DNA of 64,000 nucleotides, from positions 84,829,309-84,893,308 of the forward strand of contig JAZBQD010000015.1 of NCBI GenBank assembly GCA_036583965.1. The letters run 5' to 3'. Of the stretch, positions 22,601 to 34,600 are shown piece by piece. This stretch comes from Prunella strophiata (Eukaryota > Chordata > Aves > Passeriformes > Prunellidae). The position numbers and the translations under genes were made by a program. Every line of letters starts with the position of its first letter. Positions within the stretch are counted from its first letter, which is position 1. Under the pieces are notes generated by a model that was given only the letters and a program-made list of their open reading frames with translations, made no database searches and had not been told where the DNA came from.

Positions 22601-25600
22601 TCTCTTTGAAAAGAGAAGGGCATTATGTATGTTCTACTGCCATGTTTGACCTAACTCCCTCTTGAAATTGCAGAACCAAGAATTTTAACCAGCACTATTT
22701 GTAGGCATCAATGTCCCAAATTGCTCTGAATCTGAGCAGCTGCTTCCTGAGCCTTATCATCACACCACACACAAAACAGAAACAAGAGGGGCTCTAGCAG
22801 AAGTCCAGAGGAATGCGGAAACCAAGCTCTGAGAGATGGTAGAAACCAGAGGGGAAGCAGGAGCAACGGTCCTGGAGAAAAGAGAAGTTTGACATGCTTT
22901 CCAGCTGGAGCAGGAAACTGCTCTCCTAACTGATTCCAACAGCTTCTGAAGCTGCAAAAACAAAACTGGAACTGACAGGAATAAGAAAAAAGAGGAAAGA
23001 CAACCCTCTGGCTGTGGTCACACTTGATAAACAACTGCAGGCTCTAACTTTTTGTCCCAAGCAGATTATGCAACTGCAGAGACTGCCTTAGTGGTGTGGA
23101 GGACAAAATTCAGCACAGGGACATAGAGCTTTAGAAATACCAGTGCTTTTTATCTCCCTCCTTTGAACAGTCATTTTGATTTACCAAAATTTAGGGCTAG
23201 GGTACTCCTGTTAGACCACACTGATAATCTGTGGGCTCACAAAGCCTGGCTTAGTTAAAGCCCTCCAGGTCCTCTCAACACTTTCATTCATTCTGTGATC
23301 TCCTCTAAGCAATCAGGTTTTGGTCACACAGGCTTGCTGATTGCCAGCTGCTACAGCTGTGGGGCACTGCTGCAAAAACAGGGTTAGTCTGTGGGGATGC
23401 TGGCTCAGCCTCACAGAGGACACTTGTGACTCAAGTTTCACCACAGCATCAAAGGAAAATTCTCCCAACCTGTAATTTTCAACTCAGTGAGAAAATTAGT
23501 TCAAGCAACAATAACTTAGAAACAGAACTCAGTTCCTAAGTCTATATTTATCACTACCAGATCTGTGTAAACCAAGGAGCCTATGGCTGCTTCTGCACAT
23601 GCCACAGTTGCTTCTCCTTTTTCCACAGAGAACTATGTTGGATGTACAGGCTGGCTGGAAAGCCATAATGAGGGACAAAACTATGCCTAAAGCAAGTTTG
23701 AGGCTCAAGGTATTTTTCCAAATTGGCCAAATCTTTCCCCTCCTGCCACAGTTTAGGACAACAATTGCACATTCTATTGGTTGTGGCAGCTGAGCTGTCA
23801 GTGGTTGCTGCTGCCTGTCACCAGAGAGTGACATGTCAGCAAGCCTTCAGGCACAGCAACAAGTCTCATGGAGGCTAGCAAGGAAGAAGGTGGAAGTGGT
23901 AGGAAAACAATTATGCTTTTGCAAGAGTTTTAGAGCTTTTTGCCGAGAAAGGGATACTGCAGGAATTAGAAAGAATCACATTCATGACAATTATCAAAGG
24001 GCTCCCTTTGGCCCCACAGCTCTGCTAAAGTCTCCCAGAAAAGGAGAAATATAGAATATTTTCTAGCTTAGAAATATCTCAGGATGATGGACCCCAAAAA
24101 AAAAAGTGCTGCAGTATCTCAGTTAACACAATTTTATTTTCAGTTTTGGACTTCTCATCCCACTCCAGAATTCGGTTTCCTAATCAGCTTCACCAAACCA
24201 TCTTGTGATGCAAATTAATTAATAAACATCTTCATAACCAATTGCTCCTCAGTGCTGAGGAAGGAATGGCAATGTGCAGGGTCTGGGAAGAGCAGTTGTG
24301 CTGAGACTTCATCATTGAATAAGTATTAGCCACCCACCATTGTGGGGAACTTTCCTTCTTTCGGCTTGGTTAATTTTCCTACACAGTAGAGTCTAGCCTC
24401 ACACAGGCTATCTGAGTGCACTTCAGACTGAAGGGGCAGGAAGGACAGAAGCAGCTATTGAATGTAGGGTATGGGAGATCTAAGCACTTCTTGGAGAACT
24501 TTTAAGAAATATATAATTTGGTTTTTATAACACTTCTATATTTTATATATTACATATACAGTCTCATTAAAATATCTCACTGAAGATACAACTTGTAACC
24601 CACTTCTTTGTGTCTTCAAACAGATCCCCAGCAAGATTTTGCTCTCAGCATTGACCATTGTTCTGATATTGCAACCCATACCTTTAACATCAGAGCTGCA
24701 ATGGTCCTAGGTAAGTGAATTGCTGTTTTCTCATGCTGTACACAGGTAATTCATGTGTGAGTGCTGATATTAACAAGTAAGCAAGGGTGACAATCTCCTA
24801 TAAAACATGAATGAGTTTCCTTTCTTAGAAATTTCAAAACCTGTGCAGGGTTACAAAAATATCAGTTCTGTTATCAGCTCGGCCTCAGACTACATATGTC
24901 ACCCTAAAGAGGTCATATCAGCTTTCAGCCCCTATTCTGCTCCTACTCTTCACTTGTACACATGGAGAGCCAAGGGGGAGCTGCTCTAGAGCTCATCATC
25001 TTCATAGCTAAGTCTTCTTGGGAGAGTCTTGCTGACTCTCACACACATTCTTGTGTCAGTACCTCACCAAATTTCCAAGGCTGTGACCCTTGCAGGTAGG
25101 GCACTGAATGGACTCCCACAGAGCAATGTGGGGACACCCCTCTGTCCCTCCTGGGCATACAAAGAAGTGTTCTGGAAAGTGCTGGCCTGAGGCAATAGTC
25201 ACACCATTAGTTTGCCACCTGCACTAGCTGAAATTATACCACTCAGCACTTGACTGATCAGCAATAAAAGGTAAAAGCTGGGTGCACAATTTAATATTAG
25301 CCATAGATTGTTTTGTGATTCTTTCACAGGAAAGCCATCTCTTGCAAACCTGAGCCCCAAGCTCATCTAGATCCTCTACTACCAGAGCATAAATATGAAA
25401 GTTCTGCTGTATGCTCTGGGTGTTGAAAATAAATTTGTGTGCCAAGTGTCTTTTAGCACCTGGGAATGCTTCCTTGCATGCAAAAGATCTCCCTTCCCTG
25501 TGAGACATGCAGCCTATTTGTCCAGGGCGCATTAGTTTTCAGGTGGCTGCAAAGGTAAACAAGCCTGAAAGTCACACCACAGAAATTACAAATACTTTTC

Positions 25601-28600
25601 CCACAAGTCAGAGTACAGGACCTCTGTCTAAATCCAGTAGCCTCACTGGCTCTGCCTGTGTCAGCAAGCTAGGCACAAGCAGGCAAACTCCTACCAAGCT
25701 GCTGTGCTGGTCCCTGGCACATGCTTGACTCAGGCCAGTCACTGTTTTCCCAGGCAGCAGTTACAGGTGACAGCTTGCTCCCAGGGGCCCATTGGATATG
25801 ATTCCTCAGCTAAGAACACAGGAAAAGTTTAGATGTAAGGACATGAGATTTGCTACACCATTTGACCTCAGAGTCAGAAAATGGTCATGGGCATAGTTTA
25901 ACAGTCAAGATAACTGCTGTTATGTCCCCTGTCATATACCTTGAAGGGCCTAGAGACCTGTTCCTGAAGCACAGATTTCTACGTATCAGGAGTCCTCCCT
26001 GAAGAGAAAACGTCTAATGGCTCAAACAGCAGAAAGGAAAAAATAGAATATTTTAAAAATAAAGTAATAAACCTGTTTATCCTTGTGCTTTCTCTGAGCT
26101 CTCTTGCTGCTTTGTGTGTAGGACACAGCATCAAGGAACTCTATGTCAAGCTGGACATGATCGTGAATGGAAAGACTGTCTTGAGCTACTCGGAGACGCT
26201 TTGCGGGCAGGGTCATTCGAAGCTTGTTTTCTGTGGAAAGAAGAAAGGAGGTAATTTAGGTGGCACTCTCAGTGTTTGATGGCTACTGAACACTCCAAGC
26301 AGGATGTGCCTGCTGTGCTGTTGACTGCACCAATACATTGTAATGTTCTGTTTACTTCACCAGCATGTTAATGGGTGACAGGAACGCAGTAGGACGGAGA
26401 CATTTTAATTTAAGGGCCTGCTTTTCCCCCCCAACCTGCTTTGTTTGCTCTACTTTTAATCACAGAATATTGCATGCACATGGGATTTCAAGTCCATTAA
26501 AAATAAGTGTGGTTAGGTGACCCCCATCCACCAGCAGAGAGGTTCATAAGCCTTATTTAGAGGCATGTGATTGTCATGTGAGCAAGAAGTATGACAAAAA
26601 TAAAGGCCAGTTCTAGAAAAGAAATGGTTGAGCAAATAAACAACCATTCTGATCATGTTCTTCACTATTAAGCAAGTTACACCCCCTGTCCTTAAAGGCA
26701 ATTCTTTAATCACTTTGTGAGGAAATATGCTTGAATAAGGATATTTGGAACAAGATACTACTTGCTACCATCTATGGTTTGCATCTTCTTTCTGTTCATG
26801 TGCCTATGCAGCAGTCAGATTAATTCAGCTCATGCCAGTCACACTTGCCACCTGGTGAAGACTTGCCCTAGTTGGTTTAGAGTGCTATTACTTGCCCCCA
26901 GAAAACAGGCATCTTTAGGTCCAGGTGAGTCTGGGCACCCCAAGGTCCCTTCTACCTCAACCCAGGCTAGGTAGTACCAAGTTAGCTGTGCCATGTCTGG
27001 AAGAGCTGTGTTCATGCTTCTGGACTGCAGAAGCCATGTGTCCAGTAATTTTTTAATCCCCCTCACATCATGATCATCTATTTTGGCTGATTTTATAAAA
27101 ATCAAGTGGAGCCACAGAGAAGTTTGAGCTATCAGAGCACCAGATAGATACAGAAGCTCTGCTTTCCTTCCATTCACTTGCATCTTCAAGCTGATAACAC
27201 TGCAATAACTCATGTGCAAGGGCCCTGAGTTTAAAGACCATGCACAGCAATACTGCTAAGACAGCTCCTGGAAAATTACTAAGACATTTCACACTGCACA
27301 AAACTATCACAAAGAATAATAGAGAAATGCTGCATGAGCAACCAATTATGTAAATCCTGTAAGCCAGATAGACAAAAAAATTTAATTCAGAAGTTTCTTC
27401 AATTGTGTATTGAATTACAAGAGGAGAAAACCCACCCACAGACCTACTGAAAAACTATCTTATTCTGATGAAGTACTTAATAACACCCTTTAGTGAATAC
27501 ATTAAGGAGAAGTAGAGTCAGTCCTGAGCTGAGCACAAACTGCTATTCACTCATTAAGCTACAAAGCCAAGACCTCCTGGGGTTTCCAAGTCTCTTAATC
27601 TTAAACTGACAGGCGATTGTTTCTGCTAATTAAAGTACATTATGATATAAACACATAGTTGGTCGTTTAAATAATACTATATATCTTCATTTAGAAGTAT
27701 CCCTACTTCAGTGCAAAGATGTCTGCCATGCACTTTTTAATACACACCCTCTCATTCAGTAGCTGTTTTTATTTAGTAATTAAGTCACAGTGGGAAAGAA
27801 GTGAACTTTCTCAGACAAGTTTCGAACTGAAAATGGGCTATTTCTTAATTAGTTGATAGTCGAATCTACCCCATGTTTTAGGACAGAGAATTGAGCTGAA
27901 GACCAATTTAAGGCAGTTCAGGTATAATTTACCATATTAGCACAGCTGTAAATCTGACCTAATGCCTGTACAGGAAGGACAACTTGTGAATGGCCAAGTA
28001 TGCAGATTACTAAAACACAGGAGAGCAGAGAGCCCTTTCAACTGAAGCTTTTCATGGACAGCCTCTTTTTCCTGTATGGGCAACATTTCCAACATCTGGC
28101 CAGACCTGACCTGAGTTTAAATATAGTTTCACACAGAATTTGCTTGCCTTTCACAAGGAGGCCAAAAATTGCCTGCTCCTCCCTCTCCCAAAATTAGACA
28201 GAACATCATCCTTCTACAGGTTTTGTTGATCCACTTACTTGTGGGGAAAAGCAGAGCAGAAGTTACAAGAAAAAGAGACTTTTAAGAGCCGGATGTGGCA
28301 AAGTCTTAGTTATTTGAGGGATGTTTTCTTTTTTTCTTTATTTATATTTGCTCTCCTATAATGCTACAGTTTTTTCATGACTGGAAATACTCTGTGTGCT
28401 GGAAAGACTTAATATAGCTGGAGATTTCATGTTCATCATAATCATATAGTATTTACTATTTTTGTTAACCAAAGGTCATGTCTGGCACTGCTCACTCGGA
28501 CTCATAAATAGGATTCCAAGATCTTTTTCTTTGAGCTATATGTCTGTTGTGAAGTTGTTAGCTCAAAGTTTGCAAGGAAAATTGCCATTGTCTATTTAGG

Positions 28601-31600
28601 AACAATAGCAACAAAATTGCTAAATTCTTTGTGGCATAACGTGAACTCAGGCCTTCCTCTTTTTTAGTAGAATGTGCTGGTTATTCCAAATTTCCTCCAA
28701 AGAAAACAGTTATGTAAGATTTAACAGATTTCCCAATACAATCACTAAAATCAGAGTGGAAGATCTACCAGGGTAATATTAAGCAATGTGCCAACCACAG
28801 CTTGCAGGCTTAAGCAAAGCTACCTGACAAAAAGATAGCTGCCTCCTCTGCAAATTTTCTTTTGGACTCAACTGACATAGGCACCATCAGAGCACTTCGC
28901 ACAATTCCTTGTGCACACACACCAGACCATAGAGAAACCCCCACCTTGCTTCAGACCTCCATTCTTTCACATTATTGTCCCTTTCAGTAGGTGTTACAGT
29001 GAGCAAGTTTCTAAAACAGTATTTGTGAATAAAAGTAGAGAACATAACATGAATTAAAAGACTGGCTATCACATTGAGAATGTTGGTAGCTGTTTCTGAG
29101 AAAGCAGCTGTACCACAAAGGTAGGTCTTTGGGCTGACACACAAGGCCATCTTGCTTAGCCCCTTCATCTCACCTTTTCCTCACCAGTAAAAAGAGTGAA
29201 TCTTTCTCACCTGGCCATGTATTTACATATGTTTTTTTCCCACTCATCTATACATCTACAGCTGGCAGTTTTTCACATCATTCCTACATCCATAGCACCC
29301 ACAGAAGCTGTGTCAGTTGCATCGGTGCAAGATTGTGTCCTAGAAGAACTCCAACATGGAGCATTGAAGTTCTAAAAATATTTAAAACATAGAAAAAGGA
29401 AGAGGTGGGTGCAGATGTACAGGGCCTTTATATAGTATAAGAGTGTGAGAACGCATAAAGATTTTCAGTGAAAGGAAGATTTGAGAAAGAGGAGTGAGAA
29501 TTTCATTATAGGTGTTTAGTCAGGAAGGAGAGGCATCTTCATGACAAATGATAACTAGTAATTTGAAGTAATCCTCAGGAAGTTCTCACTTACACATTTG
29601 AAAGCTCTGCCTCAGACTGGAAACTACCAAAGGCATGCTCACTAGCAATGAAAAGGACTAAGTCCCTTTTGATAGAAACAACAGTGAAAAGCTGCTACAA
29701 AAATACAGTAGTATCACCTTGATTCAGTGGTACAATAGAAATATTTTCTAGGCAGTTCTACAGAAATCACTTTCAGATAAATCTATAAGAAAAAGGGCTG
29801 AAAGCAAATGAATGATGACAGCATGCTAGACAGGTACCATAAATTACAAGCAGACAAAAAAGAAAAGGGGGAATATTTAATTGGAAAAATGCACTCATGG
29901 TTTATGCTCTTCCAAATGTGTGAGCATTTTTTGTAATCATATTTGGGCTTTTCTCTAGGAAGACCATAGAATTCTTTCAATAAGATAGGCTCAGTGTTTG
30001 TGACAGTTATAGTTACTGCAGCAGATGTGTTCATCTTCTTTCAATGGAGGAATGTAAAAATGTATGAATATATGGAGAAAAAAATGCATATTAAGGATGC
30101 TGTGATAAACTGCAGTCCTTCAAGCCTTGGAGGATGTTTACACTTCCTAGAATTATAGTAGAAATCCCCATTGCAACTGGAACACTGAATGGTCTTTGAA
30201 AAGCCTGATCCACTGAGGAGGTTTCCATGGTCCAAAGTGAACATGAATGATAAAATTCGCCAGATTTATGAATCCATAGTATTTCCTGACAGGTCTCAAC
30301 TAGCTGCAAATGAAAGCTGTCCTTGCTTTCCTATAAGGACATACTTTCAAAGCAGCATAGTTTCCCCCTCCCCATTGAAAACAAGGAAGGTTACAGGAGT
30401 TTTCCAAAGGACTGGTTACAGAACCACAGAATTGTTGAGGTTGGAAAGTTATTTGAAGGTATTCTAATCCAGTTCCACATACTTCAAACTAGGGCTATCT
30501 GACAGCCAGTTGCCCAGGACCATGTCCAGGGCAAGGTTTTTAGATATAGCTAAGGATGGATGCTCTACAGATGCTCTGGGCAACTTCTGCTAGTGCTCAC
30601 TCAAAAGTCTTTCCTGAAGTTCAGGAGAAGCCTCCTGTGTTTTAGTTTGTACCCACTGCCTCTTTGCCCTGCCACTAGGCACCAGTAGAGACAGCCTGGC
30701 TCCATCCTCTTTTACAACCCCACTTCAGGTATTTGTACATATTGATGTGCTGTCCCCTAATGTTTTTGTTCTCTAGGCTGAACAGTCCCAGCTCCTTCAG
30801 TCTCCTCCTTGGAGAGATGTTCTAGTCCCTTAATTATATCAGTGGCCTTTCACGGGACTTTCTCCAGGTAGCTCCATATGATTCAGCTGTGAATCACTGA
30901 TTAAAAAGAGCTAAATAAGGGTGAATCTGAAGCATGAAGCAGTAAATGTGGACCTCAAACTGGACAAGCAGCACCTGCTGCTCCACATTTGAAGGCTCTC
31001 TAAAAGATAATACAGCCCTTGACAGTGATTTCTTTGATAACTGAGCAAAGGCATAGCTACAACACATCAGAGCAATCAAAGAAAACTTCTCAGAGTGGGC
31101 TGAGGCAGAGCCCTGAGACTGCATTCATCCAGTTACTTTATCACAGTGAAGTGTGTGGGGAAAAATAGCTTCTACCTACACTAGATGAGAGATTAGCATT
31201 GCCATCATTTCAGAGGCAAATTTATGGCCTGATGACACCTACTTCATTTTAAAATACAGGCTTTGCAGAGCCTGAATGCTGCATCTATGTTTTTAGATTG
31301 TGGATGGCTTTCTGAGAGCCTAGATGAGATCCTAACAAGCCACACGATCCAAGAGAAGCTTCCATGTCCCCATGCAGAAGGACTTTGGGTGATTGTTCAC
31401 AGCCCAGTTTCCTCTCTCCTCTCCTCTGCTGTCATCCAAGATCTGCTAGGCTGTTAGTTGACTGAAGAAAAGGTAGTCCTACAAGGCTCTATACTGAACA
31501 AAAGGGCACACAGAGCATGAGCCCCACCACTGCATGGTCCACAGCACCCTGAGGGGGCAGCTCCCAATATGCCTTAGATCACATCAACACACGCAGCTCA

Positions 31601-34600
31601 AGTCCCAGGGGAGTCACTCATCATTATGCAGTCTTCAGTGCCTTTAAATCCCATTTGGAGTCTATTAAAGCTGTGAACCAAGAGGTGGGCTGGACTGTAT
31701 TTTTAAAATTTTTGAGTCACCGCTCTCTGCAGTGGAGATGTGTCAGACTCCTGGGTTCTTGCTTCATGCACAGAAGCGAGCGACGATGGTGGCTGCTCTC
31801 TGAAAACCACAAGACTTCTTGCTGTCCACATGAATTAGCCAGGGATGCAGAGGGGGATGAGTACTGTACAATTGCTGCAGCATATCTGATCAGTTTGACA
31901 TTGACAAGCCAAGACATACTTATCCTCTTCTCTGTTTTGGTGTTAGGTTTTTCAGGGCCACACTGAGTTGTTTTGCATCTTCTCCACGTCCCGGGATCAT
32001 CAGGGCATTACACTAAACAAAATTCTCATTAATGCAAAAGTATAGAACATTGGTGATACCTCAGGTTTCTCCTTTTCCTAGTTTATCTTGTTGTCGTGAT
32101 TCTTTCATATAATTTTATTACAAGACTAACACTTCATGTCATGTGTAGGAAGAACTTTTGTGGACTGTTTTCCAAGTCCATGCATACAATCTAAAGATGT
32201 TACAAAGCTTTTATCCAACCTTTCACAAGAAACAATTTAAATCAACAGCGAGACTAGACTAAAACAACTCTCTAGAAGTGAAAAGCATCAAAATGCCAGC
32301 ACATACTCATATAAACACGATGAAACACTCCTCTGTCACTGTCAAAATGAGGAATATTTCATGACACCTACAAAAAGGAATCCTTAAACAGTTCTTAGAC
32401 TTTTCCACGACTCGTGTGGGGCAAGTTGTGCAAGAAATTCTGAAATACTGAAAGATCTACAAGTTTTATTTTCAGTCAAGTCTGCACACTTTGGCCCAGT
32501 AAGCTATGAAGAAGTAGGAGGAACTGCAGAACAGCTTGCTAATTCTCTCCATTAATGCCAAAGTTGCCCTTTCTTCAACAGCCAAGAGCAGGCATGCCTC
32601 ATATGATTAGGGAGATGAGGATTGGAAGGTGGAGCTCCCAGGCTCTATTCCAGTCACCAACACAATTGTGATGACTTTAATACCTCATGTAACTTCTTGA
32701 TGAATGCTCCCTCAGCAGAGAGACAGAAATGTTCTTATTACTTTAAAGTCGTGTTCAGCTAGCAGTCAGAAATCCTTATGTACAAAAACACTCAGCTCAG
32801 ATTGTTTTTTCTAAAAGTTACCAAAACAGTACAGTTCGACTACTGCAGCTGCAGGTGTTTAACAGCTCATGCTAAAGGACTTGAGTATGGCAGTACCCCC
32901 CTCCCCTTTCATTTTCTGGATGTATGATGACAAAGGAATGCCCACCTGGTTGTGCAAAGACAGTGCCCCCCTTTTCCATTCACATGGGCTGCAGATGCTC
33001 CTTCAGCCCAAGCTCTGCCTTGCTTTCCCCATGAGGCAGTATACATCCTGATATTTCCCTCAAGAGGGCTGTTGCAGGACTGTGTATGGAGCATTCTGCA
33101 GTTCCACAATACTTGTCACTGGAGGCTTTGAAATGCCATTACCATAAAAGCATCCATAATCAGCTGAATTTTTCCTTCATGTGCTGCATGTCTAACCATC
33201 CATCACCATTGTTGCTTTCCAGAACATCTCTATTATGAGGGGCCAGTCACATTGGGAATCAAAGAAATCCCTCAGGTAAGTTTGTTGCAGCTGTGTTCCC
33301 AAGGAGAAGGGCTTTCCAGATGAGGTATGGTCAGACGACTACCAGAAATCACCCCAGCACATTCCAGGCTTCTCCAGCTGGCACACTGGATCTGATAGTG
33401 TTTTATATTAATAATCCTTTTCAATTGGAAATTAAGTGGCTTTGCTTATAGAGTTCCAGAGGCACTACTATCCAGCAACAAAGGTTTTTTTTTTTCGGGA
33501 TAGCAGATGTCTGTACCAGCATTAAGTCAGACAGCCATAGAGTTCTTTAGTAGGCTCCCCCTCTCTTACTCTTAAAATAGCAAGAAAATAAGCAGTTCCA
33601 GGGGACTCCCAAGAGACCAAGGCTGCAATTTTGCTCAATCCTTAGTGAACAGAACAATTTGGAGAAGCTCATTCATCCTCTCTGGCTATAAAGGCATTTA
33701 AGATAGCTATTGCAATTGAACGTGTTCCACTGTACGTACATGGTGTCAGGCAGAGAGACCAAGGTCTTCTAGGTGGCAACTGAAGGTACAAGTTATTAGG
33801 CCAAGAACACTTTCTCTGGACTTATGGAGCCTTAAAATAAGAAGTTATTTCTTAGAAAGGTGAGAAAATAGGCAGTACTCTAGGCACTGCTCTGAATTTC
33901 CTGGTCATCCATTACAGATGCCTTTTACTGGCAGCCTTCTCTACACACAGCTAAGTCTCCTAGAAGTTCAACTGAATCACACTGCAAAAAAAAGATAGAT
34001 TCAAATGCTGAATGCAACATTCTCTTAACTGGGCACAGCATGAAGATATATTTGATCAGTACATAACAAAGGATTTTTTAGAGACATACAACAAAGAGAT
34101 TGGATTGAAGGGAAGAAGGCAAAGTCTTTGATTATCAAGGCATCTTGTTGAGAATGTAGCAAAGAAAGGATCACAGTCACCACTGAAAAAGCACAGAGTT
34201 CAGGTGGTCAGTCAAATAGCCCTTAGATTTACTTGGAGAGGCACAGCATGAGTTCTCAGTTCTTCAGCAGCAGACATAAAATGTATGTCAGAGGCTCAAA
34301 GATGAAGCCTGGGATCTGCTCAGCACTGGATTGCTCCAGGCAGGAAAAGAAAGCAGGATCAGAACAGGGATACAGAACAAAGACATGAGTCCCAAAGAAC
34401 CGAGCTTGCCAAGACCTGCAGAGGGGCTAACAAGGATAGCTGGCTTCTGGGAGGATCAAGCCTCCATAAGTGCTACCATCTCATATGTCTCAGTCTTCCT
34501 CTGGGGATAGGAGCAACCAGGACCTTCATTTTCCCCAAGGCTTTCACACAGGGAGCTGGACCCCCATTATGCAGGCTGTTATCCCACCCTAACCAACCTG

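Larger units (their letters stand above)
10281..24623 (+). other. LY86: LY86 intron 1 (about 14.3 kb)
   Basis: GTGAGA donor to CAAACAG acceptor, phase 1. This is by far the largest intron, and large first introns often carry enhancers. Listed separately within it: a 39-base A run, an E-box/forkhead-bearing stretch near 11.03-11.26 kb, overlapping hairpins at 12.06-12.10 kb, the 703-bp tandem duplication at 14.95-16.36 kb, a CT repeat at 18389-18401, T runs near 18175 and 19132, and a G-rich tract at 20.35-20.40 kb. No other exon or intact transposable element was recognised. Confidence 0.85.
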
